A stretch of DNA of 30,794 nucleotides, taken from positions 1 to 30,794 of the forward strand of contig DASUWQ010000050.1 in assembly GCA_036378375.1 (NCBI GenBank), read 5' to 3'. The notes under the pieces were generated by a model. That model had not been told where the DNA came from, did not search any database, and worked only from the letters and a program-made list of their open reading frames with translations. The translations under genes and the position numbers were made by a program. Shown here piece by piece: positions 1 to 8,483 of this stretch; the first letter of the stretch is position 1, and each line of letters starts with the position of its first letter. This stretch comes from JAFAVN01 sp036378375 (GTDB taxonomy: Bacteria > Verrucomicrobiota > Verrucomicrobiia > Chthoniobacterales > JAFAMB01).

Positions 1-614
1 GGACCGGTGAGCGAAGAAAAGAAGCGGTCGCACAACGTGTAACGGCGCGCATACTCCCAATAATTGGGGATCTCGTGATAGTCGTAGTAGGAGACCGTAT
101 TTAGAACCCAACCCGGCGGTGGTCCCACCGGGGCCGTCTTCGTTTTTTTCCCGAAAAACTGGCCGTTCCTGACGTTCGGATTGAACATCGGTCCACCCGA
201 CTCCAGCTGACCCGATTCCGGCTTGATCTTTTCAGGGTCGATATTTGGCACGTTGCCCTGCCAATAATAATGCAATGCTCGCGGCCACTCTGCCCAGAGG
301 AACCCGTCCATTTTACCGCCGTCATAGGCTAGCTGAGCGGCTTGCCAGCTGTGATTCAGGTCACGCGGGAGGGCGATCTTGTTCAAATGGAATGGGGCAA
401 CTTCCGGCTTGCCGCCGGGTCGGTAGGCCAGCTTCAAATCGGCCGGGATGCCATCGGCTCCCGGGTAGGTGCCAAAGTAGTGATCGAAAGTGATGTTCTC
501 CTGAATGATGTAGATAATATGATTGATGGGAATCTCAGGAGTATTCTCGGCTGATCCCGCGTCGCCTACGATCCCGAGCCAACCTATCGATGCCAAAGCC
601 AATTTGAAATTCAT
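1..614 (-). CDS. Secreted phosphoesterase, phospholipase C/acid phosphatase family (3' end cut by window)
   Basis: The reading frame is open from an ATG at 614 to the window edge, giving 204 N-terminal residues. A short signal peptide (hydrophobic residues about 4-20, then GSAEN) precedes the motif IIYIIQENITFDHYFGTYPG (about residues 34-53). This is the N-terminal hallmark of the PF04185 phosphoesterase family (bacterial phospholipases C and acid phosphatases), in which the Glu-Asn pair helps bind the catalytic metals. Further family-like text follows (GADGIP, LNHSWQAAQ, MDGF, YYDYHEIPNYWEYARRYTLCDRFF). It probably hydrolyses phosphate esters outside the cytoplasm to supply phosphate; the substrate cannot be told from this part. 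No Shine-Dalgarno site is visible. The catalytic C-terminal half lies outside the window. Confidence 0.85.
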   Translation of the reverse strand, partial: MNFKLALASIGWLGIVGDAGSAENTPEIPINHIIYIIQENITFDHYFGTYPGADGIPADLKLAYRPGGKPEVAPFHLNKIALPRDLNHSWQAAQLAYDGGKMDGFLWAEWPRALHYYWQGNVPNIDPEKIKPESGQLESGGPMFNPNVRNGQFFGKKTKTAPVGPPPGWVLNTVSYYDYHEIPNYWEYARRYTLCDRFFSSLTG

Positions 615-692
615 CGTCGAGAAAATGGTAAACGGATAAGTCCCAACCTGAATATACCCAGAAGCGGTCGTAGAAAGTCAGGTTTCAATCAT

Positions 693-890
693 GGTTCACC
701 GTTCACGGTTCGCCGTTTGTAGCTCGCGGTTGATGATCGCCTTCGAGCGTCCATGGAAACTTCACCCAAAGCGACCCATACTTTGCCAAATAATGCAACG
801 AAAACGCTTATTGTTCCATGTCTCGGGCCGTTCGTTATGCCTTGACTAAGAAGTAGCTTCGAGTCATTCGCGTGAACCGTGAACCGTCGC
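693..890. repeat. Spacer with inverted short-unit arms before the FUSC gene
   Basis: The left arm (693-712, GGTTCACCGTTCACGGTTCG) is inverted-repeated with two mismatches at 871-890 (CGTGAACCGTGAACCGTCGC). Each arm is a partial tandem of a 7-8 bp unit (GTGAACC). The right arm contains the GTG start of the downstream membrane protein gene. Apart from these arms, the 615-878 gap shows nothing I can name. Confidence 0.6.
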
Positions 891-3059
891 ACCCTTTGGC
901 AAACCATCATCTCGTGGCACTCGGACGCCGGGGACGGCGGGTACGATTGGTCGCAAGGCATTCGTGCTGCGGTCGGCATCTCGATTCCAACCGCTATCGG
1001 CCTAGTTAGCGGCCACCTGGGCTGGGGAATTCTCACCGCACTCGGGGCTTTCTGGACACTGCTCTGCGATATGGGCGGCGCCTATCGCCAAAAAGCGCTC
1101 ACTATCGCCGGATCTGGTCTAGTGCTTCTGCTGGCCTATGTGTTTGGCGCGTGGGTAACCCAATCGGTCGCGGGTTACATCATTGGCATTTTCGTTTGGG
1201 CTTTTGTGATGACGCTGGTGGGGGTGGCGGGGAATGCCGCTTCCCAAGCCGGCCTGATCAGTACCACGATTGTGGTAGTAGCAGTGGTCCTGACGGCGCC
1301 GCACGAATTTTGGATTCGATTACTTCTTTGCACCGTCGGCGTGCTTTGGGGAGCAGTGCTCATACTGGCCTTGTGGCCGGTACACCCGTTCTTGCCGCTG
1401 TTCCAAACGATATCGAAAAGCTGTGGCCGCCTGGCAGATCTGCTCGATTCGGTCTGGGTCGGCGCTCCCAAGTCAGGATACGGCGCCTCCAACTTACAAG
1501 TGGCCTTGGCCTACGACAGTCTGCTCACCAGCATGGAAGAGAGTCGAAAGGTATGGGGAGCGGTTCGAGTCCGGAGAGCGGGACCAAGCCTTCGCAGCAC
1601 TCAGCTTTTGGATCTAATCGAGAACTTGGATAGAGCCGGTAAGATCATCATCGGTTTCCGGGGTGTGCTCAATTTGCTTGGCCAGGAACCTTGGTTTGAT
1701 TCTGTGCGGGATGAACTTCGTGAGTTCACGGATGTTTTGACCCGGCTTGCCCGAGAGATCACCAGCGCCGTCGCCAGGCGCGGCGCCATCATTGATAGCA
1801 GCAGCCTGCAAGTCGCTGTCGACCGGCTTTTACCTCGACTCCAAGAATCAGCCTCGGCTGCCAAATACGATTTTACCCGGCAAGAGCTGAGGAGAACCGT
1901 CGAACTGCTGGCTAGAGAATTTGATTGGCTGGCTGAAACGACTGGCCAACTGAAAACGGGAGAAGCCAACCCGCCGCATCGGGTTCAGGAACCTGCTCGC
2001 CCAAAACTGGAGCGAGTAAGCTTCATAACGGAGCTCCAAAGCAATCTTTCCTTTCAATCCAGTACATTCCGTCACGCCCTCCGGCTTGCGGCGGCGTCAG
2101 CCATTGCCGGGGTTCTCGCCTCCGCGTTTCATGTGACTCGGGGTTATTGGATTCCAATGACCGTTGTGGTGGTCTTAAAGCCAAACTTCGGCGGGACTCT
2201 TCACCGGGCCGTCCAACGGATAACCGGGACCGTTGCCGGCGCGCTCCTAGCGGCGCTGTTTCTGTGGTTCATCAAGGATACCTGGTGGTTACTGGGGCTT
2301 CTGGCTCTGCTCTCATTCGCCACGCTTACGCTCAGGTGGGCAAACTATGTGGCGTTTTCCTTGGCGCTAACCCCCATGATCATGGTGATACTCAATCTGG
2401 CCCATCCGGGCACCGTCACCGACAGTTTCTTGAGGATTCTGCACACTATCATTGGCGGTGTGCTGGCGATCGTTGCGGGCTACCTTCTTTTTCCGTTATG
2501 GGAGCGCAGCAAATTGCCCAGCCAGCTGGCCGAAGCTTATCTAACCACGTCCCTATTCCTGCAGGCTCTTTTCGCATTAGGCAAAGAACGACTTTCGGTC
2601 ACGGAAATGAGGAAAAGGAGCGGCTTGGCTGTCGCCAACGGGATGAACGCGGGGCAGCGATTGCTGAGCGAGCCGCCTCACCTGCGCGGTGAGGTCGAGC
2701 CAGTGTTGGCGACCATTAACTTTTGTCGGGATATTTTCTATTCGCTGTCGGCAATGGCGCATTTGCCGAAAGAAAAACTTGAGCAGATTCGCTCCGCGAC
2801 AGTGCAGCCAGTTGCTGGCGAACTAGCCAACGATCTGGATAAGCTCGGGGCCAGCCTGCAAAGCGGCCAGCCACCGAAGCCGTTGCCGAAAGATTTCGCG
2901 CTATTGAATGGTTGGGAAGATAAGCACGAGGATGGCGCTCAAGGTGCTGCGCCGGAAAAGGGTACCGATAATTCGTGGATCCCATTTTACCTCAATGCGC
3001 TCGTTGATCAGGTGAAGCTTGCTCATGAGGCGGTGGTGCGGCTGCAACGGGATCGGTAG
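879..3059 (+). CDS. FUSC-family inner-membrane protein (fusaric acid resistance/YccS-like)
   Basis: The 726-aa protein has the duplicated architecture of the FUSC/aromatic-acid exporter-like family: an N-terminal block of about six hydrophobic helices (residues ~28-170), a soluble helical cytoplasmic domain (~180-390), a second membrane block (~400-545) and a helical C-terminal tail. The second block contains TRGYWIPMTVVVVLKPNFGG, close to the conserved segment of this family. Members are proposed to export toxic aromatic acids or other small molecules with accessory subunits; no membrane-fusion partner is encoded nearby, so transport is inferred. An in-frame stop at 873-875 makes the GTG at 879 the first possible start. 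It lies inside a direct repeat (CGTGAACCGTGAACCGT) and has no clear ribosome-binding site. Confidence 0.85.
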   Translation: MNRRTLWQTIISWHSDAGDGGYDWSQGIRAAVGISIPTAIGLVSGHLGWGILTALGAFWTLLCDMGGAYRQKALTIAGSGLVLLLAYVFGAWVTQSVAGYIIGIFVWAFVMTLVGVAGNAASQAGLISTTIVVVAVVLTAPHEFWIRLLLCTVGVLWGAVLILALWPVHPFLPLFQTISKSCGRLADLLDSVWVGAPKSGYGASNLQVALAYDSLLTSMEESRKVWGAVRVRRAGPSLRSTQLLDLIENLDRAGKIIIGFRGVLNLLGQEPWFDSVRDELREFTDVLTRLAREITSAVARRGAIIDSSSLQVAVDRLLPRLQESASAAKYDFTRQELRRTVELLAREFDWLAETTGQLKTGEANPPHRVQEPARPKLERVSFITELQSNLSFQSSTFRHALRLAAASAIAGVLASAFHVTRGYWIPMTVVVVLKPNFGGTLHRAVQRITGTVAGALLAALFLWFIKDTWWLLGLLALLSFATLTLRWANYVAFSLALTPMIMVILNLAHPGTVTDSFLRILHTIIGGVLAIVAGYLLFPLWERSKLPSQLAEAYLTTSLFLQALFALGKERLSVTEMRKRSGLAVANGMNAGQRLLSEPPHLRGEVEPVLATINFCRDIFYSLSAMAHLPKEKLEQIRSATVQPVAGELANDLDKLGASLQSGQPPKPLPKDFALLNGWEDKHEDGAQGAAPEKGTDNSWIPFYLNALVDQVKLAHEAVVRLQRDR

Positions 3060-3111
3060 AGGCGAAAGCATTCTGACGGATCGACCCTCGGTGCCTGAAC
3101 ACAACCCTCGG

Positions 3112-3135
3112 CCGCCACTTTCAGGGCGGGTTTTT
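3112..3135 (+). terminator. Probable intrinsic terminator after the FUSC gene
   Basis: CCGCC (3112-3116) pairs with GGCGG (3125-3129) across an 8-nt loop and is followed by GTTTTT. It lies 52 nt after the stop codon on the coding strand. The stem is only 5 bp but GC-rich. Confidence 0.4.
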
Positions 3136-3145
3136 GCTTACCCAA

Positions 3146-3190
3146 CCCAGGGCTGAAGCCCTGGGCTATAATCTAAAGCCGCTTCGCGGC
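3146..3190. repeat. REP-like double hairpin (single copy of dispersed family)
   Basis: Two adjacent palindromes: CCCAGGGCTGAAGCCCTGGG (3146-3165) and GCCGCTTCGCGGC (3178-3190), joined by a 12-nt A/T-rich linker. The same pair in the same order and spacing class occurs at 22962-23006, and inverted at 22745-22788, so this is a dispersed element. The rest of the 3060-3303 spacer (about 3205-3260) is a loose tandem of ACTCC-containing 9-mers. Confidence 0.75.
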
Positions 3191-3303
3191 AAAATCGATG
3201 AGCATCACTCCACCGCTCCATTACTCCGCTACTCCTTGGACTCCTCGAACTCCTTGATCCCCCAACCCGCCTCGGGCAGAATACCGCGCAAACACCGCCA
3301 TAC

Positions 3304-4608
3304 ATGTCGCTCGACGCTAATCGAAGACCTTCTCTCTCCAGCTTTCAGTTCCTCGTCTACGTTTCGGGCGGGTTTGCCATGAATCTTACCAATCTGGTCC
3401 TCTCGCAATGGCTCTATGAGAGGTTCGTGATCGGCGGGATCGTGAGTACGGCCGCGTTTTCGTTGATCTTATTGGCCGGGCGATTGACCGATGGAATTTC
3501 TGACCCGTTCATCGCGTACTGGACCGATATCACTTATACACGTTGGGGAAGGCGGATTCCCTTTTTGGTTTTCGCTACCTTGCCGTTAGCCATTGTGTGC
3601 TTCTTGCTCTGGTGCCCTCCCGAAAAAGCGCCTGAGACGATGCGGATCCTTTACGCGGCTGCGGTTTGTCAGGGTTACTTCTTATTTTACGGTCTGGTGG
3701 TTACGCCTTATCTCGCGCTGCTACCGGAGATCGGTAATTCACCGCGCGAAAGATTGAATCTCACCACCGGCCAAGGTGTGGCCACATTGGTGGGAACCCT
3801 GGTGTTCGCCTTGTCCGGCTTGATCATTCAGCAATTTGGTTACCCAGCCCTAGGTCTGGTGTTAGCGCTGGCGGTCTTGATCTCGTTTTATCCGGTCACG
3901 TTTTTTATCCGAGAACACCCATCCTCCGAACGCACCAAAGGATCCCTGACCGGCCTGTTTCGATGGATGTGGGAGGTTCTTACTAACAAGGACTTCCTGC
4001 CGTTGTTGATCGGGACTTCTCTTTATTGGTTCGCGCTGAACCTTCTATTGATGCTAGTGCCCAGGTGGGTCGAAGTGCGGCTGGATCTAACTGATGAAGC
4101 GGTGACCAGGTTGATGCTGCCTTTCATCGCCACAAACCTGGTGGGATTCTTCTTTTTTAATTGGCTGGCAAAACGGATCGGAAAGTTTGCCTCGCTGATG
4201 TTGGTATTTGCTCTCTCTGGGATTGTTTTCTGCCTTTTCGGATGGTCAGATCAGTTAGGCTTCCCGGCATCTCCGCTGGTTTGCGCCCAGGTCGTGTGCG
4301 GCCTGGCTGGGTTGCCGGTAGCCGGTTTTGGGGTGTTAGCTTTTGCCTTGTTAGCAGACGTTATTAACGCCGACGCCGAGCGTACGGGCACTCGAAGGGA
4401 AGCAATCTATTTCGGTGTCCAAGCGATCCTGCAGAAGTCGATGATTGGTCTCTCCGTAGTGTCATTTGCCCAAATTCAAGGGGCGCTGGGACCAGTTGGA
4501 TTGCGCTGGACAGCGATTATCGCCGGTCTGGCCTGCCTGGCGGGATTGATTTGTTTTTCCCGGTATCGGCTGAAGGCAGGGGGTGAGGAATTGGCGGTCG
4601 AGGGTTAG
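3304..4608 (+). CDS. MFS transporter, glycoside-pentoside-hexuronide:cation symporter (GPH/MelB-like)
   Basis: The 434-aa protein is predicted to have 12 membrane helices and carries the GPH/MFS_2 signature in the first cytoplasmic loop: GRLTDGISDPFIAYWTD followed by TRWGRRIPFL (residues ~58-88). MelB-type proteins use the acidic residues of this region for cation-coupled uptake of glycosides. LPEIGNSPRERLNL (~140-153) matches the conserved loop between helices 4 and 5. The ATG at 3304 is chosen because helix 1 (FLVYVSGGFAMNL) begins at about residue 17 and would be cut by the next ATG at 3379. No Shine-Dalgarno site is seen. The sugar substrate is unknown and no glycosidase gene is adjacent. 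Confidence 0.85.
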   Translation: MSLDANRRPSLSSFQFLVYVSGGFAMNLTNLVLSQWLYERFVIGGIVSTAAFSLILLAGRLTDGISDPFIAYWTDITYTRWGRRIPFLVFATLPLAIVCFLLWCPPEKAPETMRILYAAAVCQGYFLFYGLVVTPYLALLPEIGNSPRERLNLTTGQGVATLVGTLVFALSGLIIQQFGYPALGLVLALAVLISFYPVTFFIREHPSSERTKGSLTGLFRWMWEVLTNKDFLPLLIGTSLYWFALNLLLMLVPRWVEVRLDLTDEAVTRLMLPFIATNLVGFFFFNWLAKRIGKFASLMLVFALSGIVFCLFGWSDQLGFPASPLVCAQVVCGLAGLPVAGFGVLAFALLADVINADAERTGTRREAIYFGVQAILQKSMIGLSVVSFAQIQGALGPVGLRWTAIIAGLACLAGLICFSRYRLKAGGEELAVEG

Positions 4609-4670
4609 GGCGGCAACGGTAGGGTGTTGTTCTGTCTGCAGACCGAGCATGCGCTGGGTTCCTCGAACGG

Positions 4671-4806
4671 ATAGGACCTATAGGACGAATGGGACTTATA
4701 TGACCGAGCGCAGCAAAAGGAAGACGGCTAGCCGATAACTGGTAACGGCTAGCCGCGACTAAACTTAAAACTTAGAACCTAGAACTTAAAACCTGGAACC
4801 TATAAC
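4671..4806. repeat. Short-unit repeats between convergent MFS and ahcY genes
   Basis: Three kinds of repeat fill this spacer. The first is an ATAGGACCTATAGGAC / GGGACTTATA stretch (about 4671-4701), related to one at 8638-8667. The second is two copies of the palindrome CGGCTAGCCG (4725-4734, 4746-4755) 21 bp apart. The third is a run of AACCTRG/AACTTAA heptamers (about 4759-4806) that ends three bases before the ahcY stop codon. No gene was seen in the gap 4609-4809. Confidence 0.6.
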
Positions 4807-4809
4807 TGA

Positions 4810-6237
4810 TTAGTACCGGTAGTATTCTGGCTTGTACGGGCCTTCTACGGGGACGCCGATGTATTCTGCCTGTTTTTCGCTCAACTCGGTAAGCTTAACT
4901 CCGATCTTCTCGAGGTGGAGGCGGGCGACTTCTTCGTCGAGTTTCTTGGGAAGGATATACACTTTCGGGGTGTTGGTATCCTTGTTCGCCCAAAGATCGA
5001 TCTGAGCCAGAACCTGATTTGAGAAAGAATTGCTCATCACGAACGAGGGATGGCCGGTGGCGCAGCCCAAGTTTACTAAACGGCCTTCAGCCAACAGGTA
5101 AATTTCGTGCCCGTCCGGGAACCGGAATTTGTCTACCTGCGGCTTGATGTTGGTCGCTTGGATCCCAGGAAAAGCCTTGAGCTTGTCGACCTGAATCTCG
5201 TTATCGAAATGGCCGATATTACAAACTACGGCTTGGTCTTTCATTTTGGCGATGTGATCCACGGTGATAACATCACAGTTCCCCGTGGTGGTTACGTAGA
5301 CATCGCCACGCCCTAAGGTGTCCTCGATGGTGGTGACTTCATAACCTTCCATCGCCGCCTGTAACGCATTGATCGGGTCGATCTCGGTAACAATCACACG
5401 TGCACCCTGACCGCGGAGCGATTGAGCACAACCTTTGCCGACATCACCGTAACCGCAGACCACTGCGATCTTACCAGCCAGCATCACGTCGAGTGCTCGG
5501 TTAATGCCATCCACGAGTGAGTGCCTGCACCCATACAGGTTATCAAACTTCGATTTGGTTACCGAATCATTCACGTTGAACGCCGGCACCAACAGCTTAC
5601 CGGTTTCCTGCAGCTTGTAGAGTCGATGGACACCGGTGGTCGTTTCTTCGGAGACACCGCGCCACTCTTTTACCAGTTCATGCCAACGATAGGGGTTCTC
5701 CGAATGAATCTCTTTGAGCAGGTCCTTAATAACCTTCTCTTCATGGCTAGACGAAGGTGTGTTTACCCAATCACTGCCTTCTTCCAATTCGTATCCTTTG
5801 TGCAGGAGCAGAGTCACGTCGCCGCCATCATCGACCACCAACTGCGGTCCCTGGCCGTTTGGAAATGAGATCGCTTGGTTGGTGCACCACCAGTATTCCT
5901 CGAGGCTTTCACCTTTCCAGGCGAACACCGGCACTCCGGCTTTGGCGATGGCCGCAGCGGCATGATCCTGGGTCGAAAAAATATTGCAGCTCGCCCAGCG
6001 CACCGACGCACCGAGATCGCGCAACGTCTCGATCAATACCGCCGTTTGGATGGTCATGTGCAGGGAGCCGGTAATCCGGACTCCAGCGAGTGGCTTAGCT
6101 TCGGAATATTTGTTCCGGATCGCCATCAAACCCGGCATTTCTTTTTCGGCGATAGTAATCTCTTTGCGACCGAAGTCGGCCAAAGAAATGTCAGCGACCT
6201 TATAGTCGGTTGTCGTTGGAGTAATGATGCTGCTCAT
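4810..6237 (-). CDS. ahcY: Adenosylhomocysteinase (S-adenosylhomocysteine hydrolase)
   Basis: This cytosolic NAD-dependent enzyme splits S-adenosylhomocysteine into adenosine and homocysteine, removing the inhibitory product of methyltransferases. The 475-aa length fits the longer bacterial type. Visible landmarks are GSLHMTIQTAVLIETL, NVNDSVTKSKFDNLYGCRHS (substrate and NAD region), the Rossmann motif GYGDVGKG (~residue 260), CNIGHFDNEI and the C-terminal KPEYYRY, whose Lys/Tyr complete the NAD site of the partner subunit. It lies 35 nt after metK and is probably co-transcribed with it; together they carry two steps of the methyl cycle. ATG at 6237 gives the expected N-terminus. Confidence 0.97.
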   Translation of the reverse strand: MSSIITPTTTDYKVADISLADFGRKEITIAEKEMPGLMAIRNKYSEAKPLAGVRITGSLHMTIQTAVLIETLRDLGASVRWASCNIFSTQDHAAAAIAKAGVPVFAWKGESLEEYWWCTNQAISFPNGQGPQLVVDDGGDVTLLLHKGYELEEGSDWVNTPSSSHEEKVIKDLLKEIHSENPYRWHELVKEWRGVSEETTTGVHRLYKLQETGKLLVPAFNVNDSVTKSKFDNLYGCRHSLVDGINRALDVMLAGKIAVVCGYGDVGKGCAQSLRGQGARVIVTEIDPINALQAAMEGYEVTTIEDTLGRGDVYVTTTGNCDVITVDHIAKMKDQAVVCNIGHFDNEIQVDKLKAFPGIQATNIKPQVDKFRFPDGHEIYLLAEGRLVNLGCATGHPSFVMSNSFSNQVLAQIDLWANKDTNTPKVYILPKKLDEEVARLHLEKIGVKLTELSEKQAEYIGVPVEGPYKPEYYRY

Positions 6238-6272
6238 GAATAGTTTGATAGCGGGGATTTCAATCGCCAGGT

Positions 6273-7451
6273 TTAGGAAACAAGATTCCGGAGAGCTTCT
6301 GCTTTGTCCGTGCGCTCCCAGGTTAAGGCATTTAAATCATCTTCCCGGCCAAAATGGCCGTAATTGGTGGTCTGACTGTAAATCGGCCGCAAAAGATCGA
6401 GTTGTTTAATAATCGCGGCCGGTTTGAAGTTGAACACTTGCTTTACGGCGTCCTCGATCTTGGTCTCGTCAATCTTAGAGGTGCCAAAGGTATTGACACA
6501 GATGCTAACTGGATCCGGATAGCCAATAGCGTACGCGAACTGGATTTCGCACCGATCCGCCAAACCCGCGGCGACTATGTTCTTGGCCACGTAGCGACCC
6601 ATGTAAGCTGCGGAACGATCGACCTTCGAAGGATCTTTGCCGGAGAAGGCGCCACCACCGTGACGACCCATACCGCCATAACTATCAACTATGATTTTTC
6701 TGCCCGTTAATCCAGAGTCCCCTTCCGGACCACCGATAACAAATCGTCCGGTCGGATTGATGAGATAGCGCGTTTCGGCATCGATGAGTTCACCCGGCAC
6801 GATCTTACCAATCACCCGCTCAATCAGAGTTTCCCGGATCTCCTTATGCTTGACGTCGGGCGAGTGTTGGGTCGAGATAACCACTGCAGTAACCCTGATC
6901 GGAGTATGTCCTTCATACTCCACGGAAACCTGGGTCTTTGCATCGGGCCGCAACCAGGGTAACTCCCCGGATTTTCGCACACGCGTTAACTCGCGCCCCA
7001 ATTTATGGCTGAGTTGAATCGGCGCCGGCATCAATTCCGGCGTCTCACGAACGGCAAAGCCGAACATGAGGCCTTGGTCTCCCGCGCCCTGTTCGGCGGT
7101 CTCTTTGCCTTCGGCGGCTTTGGCATCGACTCCCTGAGCGATGTCACGCGATTGGCGGCTAAGAGCCTGGACCACGAGACAGGTGTCAGCCTGGAAAAGC
7201 GATTCTTCGTGGACATAGCCGATCCCGCGAATCGCGGAGCGAACCTCCTCGATATAGTCAAACTTCGCATTGGTGGTAATCTCGCCAGCGATCACGACGA
7301 GGTTACCCTTGGCCAGCGTTTCGCAAGCGACCCGGCTTTGAGAGTCCTGAGCCAAGCATGCGTCCAGGATGCGATCTGAAATGGTGTCGCAGACTTTGTC
7401 CGGATGACCTTCGGTCACGGATTCCGAGGAAAAGATATATCGATGCGCCAT
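6273..7451 (-). CDS. metK: Methionine adenosyltransferase (S-adenosylmethionine synthetase)
   Basis: It makes S-adenosylmethionine from methionine and ATP. The 392-aa sequence has the diagnostic FSSESVTEGHPDK N-terminus, the GAGDQGLMFG hexapeptide region that binds methionine/ATP, and the P-loop-like GGGAFSGKDPSKVDRSAAY. The frame extends upstream to a GTG at 7484, but the ATG at 7451 gives the canonical MAHR-start of the family and is preceded by a weak AAGG, so it is preferred. It is the first gene of a metK-ahcY unit and is divergent from an ArsR/methyltransferase regulator gene, with a palindrome in the shared upstream region. Confidence 0.96.
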   Translation of the reverse strand: MAHRYIFSSESVTEGHPDKVCDTISDRILDACLAQDSQSRVACETLAKGNLVVIAGEITTNAKFDYIEEVRSAIRGIGYVHEESLFQADTCLVVQALSRQSRDIAQGVDAKAAEGKETAEQGAGDQGLMFGFAVRETPELMPAPIQLSHKLGRELTRVRKSGELPWLRPDAKTQVSVEYEGHTPIRVTAVVISTQHSPDVKHKEIRETLIERVIGKIVPGELIDAETRYLINPTGRFVIGGPEGDSGLTGRKIIVDSYGGMGRHGGGAFSGKDPSKVDRSAAYMGRYVAKNIVAAGLADRCEIQFAYAIGYPDPVSICVNTFGTSKIDETKIEDAVKQVFNFKPAAIIKQLDLLRPIYSQTTNYGHFGREDDLNALTWERTDKAEALRNLVS

Positions 7452-7510
7452 AGCCTTGATTACTACAATTGAATCCCGAAGCACTTTAGAGCGTGCAGGA
7501 CTGGTGTATA

Positions 7511-7538
7511 TTGACCAATCATGATATCCTGATATATC
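7511..7538 (+). promoter_or_regulatory. Candidate operator/promoter between metK and the ArsR-methyltransferase gene
   Basis: The 12-bp palindrome ATATC-CT-GATAT (7524-7535) lies in the ~100-bp divergent region. On the plus strand a -35-like TTGACC (7511-7516) and a -10-like TATATC (7533-7538, 16-nt spacer) bracket it, so a bound repressor would cover the plus-strand promoter. Such a promoter would leave a 5' leader of only a few nucleotides before the ATG at 7551, which has no Shine-Dalgarno site. No convincing promoter was found for metK on the minus strand. Operator function is inferred. Confidence 0.45.
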
Positions 7539-7550
7539 CCAGTAAATCTG

Positions 7551-8483
7551 ATGTCGTCAACGCTGAATTCACTTAAAGTCCTTTCGGACCCAGTTCGAGC
7601 CCGATTACTTCACCTGATCGAGCCCGATGAACTGTCTGTGGCCGAGATTCAGGAAGTTCTCAGTATGGGGCAGTCCCGTATCTCGACGCATCTCGCTCAG
7701 TTAAAGCGGGCCGGCTTGGTCCAGGACCGCCGGGTTGGCAAAAATATTTTTTATGCCTGGGGTTCAAACGGCTCAATTCCAGTCGACGACCTGAAGCGAC
7801 TGGTGTCTTTGGCGATTAGAGATTTACCGGAAGCACAAGCAGACGAACGGACCCGGGCCCACGTATTGGCCCGGCGCCACGACCAGTCTCGTGAATATTT
7901 CAATCGTCTCGCGGGCAAGTTCGGGCGCAGCTATTGTCCGGGTCGCTCGTGGCAAGCATTGTCGCATCTCTTATTGACCTTGATCCCGGAGGTGGAGATC
8001 GCCGATCTGGGAGCAGGAGAAGGCACGTTATCCCAGCTGTTGGCGCGTCGCGCGAAGCGCGTAATTGCCGTCGATCTGTCGGAGAAAATGGTCGAATTCG
8101 GCTCTCAACTGGCGGAGGAGCATGGTCTCAAGAATTTGGAGTTTCGACTAGGCGACATTCAAAGCCCGCCGATTGATCCCGGCAGCGTTGATCTGGTTAT
8201 TCTTAGCCAAGCCCTGCACCACGCGATTGACCCTCTTCGGGCAGTCGAGGCGGCTCACCGGATCCTGCGGAAATCGGGCCGGATATTGATCCTCGACTTG
8301 CTCGCTCATGGCTTTGAGCAAGCTAGAGACCTTTACGCGGATGTTTGGCTAGGGTTCAGCGAAGTAGAATTGCTACGCTTTCTAAAGGAAGCAAGGTTTG
8401 TCGAGACCGATGTTCGCATCGTATCCCGAGAGACAGAGAGCCCTTATTTCCAAACTGTTTTCGCAACAGGGGTAAAGGGGTAG
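7551..8483 (+). CDS. ArsR-type HTH / SAM-dependent methyltransferase fusion regulator (SahR-like candidate)
   Basis: The first ~85 residues are an ArsR winged helix: SDPVRARLLHLI, then the recognition region MGQSRISTHLAQLKRAGLV and wing residues RRVGKNIFYAW. No metal-binding ELCVCDL-type motif is present. Residues ~145-300 form a class I methyltransferase fold with the SAM motif IADLGAGEG (~148-156), an acidic strand end VIAVDLS and LILSQALHHA-like post-motif text. The fusion diverges from metK-ahcY. In Proteobacteria, ArsR-family SahR controls the methyl cycle in response to S-adenosylhomocysteine; from context and architecture this may be a counterpart, with the methyltransferase fold acting as a SAH/SAM sensor. 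Enzymatic activity cannot be excluded. Confidence 0.88.
   Translation: MSSTLNSLKVLSDPVRARLLHLIEPDELSVAEIQEVLSMGQSRISTHLAQLKRAGLVQDRRVGKNIFYAWGSNGSIPVDDLKRLVSLAIRDLPEAQADERTRAHVLARRHDQSREYFNRLAGKFGRSYCPGRSWQALSHLLLTLIPEVEIADLGAGEGTLSQLLARRAKRVIAVDLSEKMVEFGSQLAEEHGLKNLEFRLGDIQSPPIDPGSVDLVILSQALHHAIDPLRAVEAAHRILRKSGRILILDLLAHGFEQARDLYADVWLGFSEVELLRFLKEARFVETDVRIVSRETESPYFQTVFATGVKG

Noticed and set aside
7452..7550. SAM riboswitch upstream of metK
   Set aside because: The leader is under 100 nt and shows none of the paired elements of a known SAM or SAH riboswitch; the ArsR-type regulator and palindrome explain control better.
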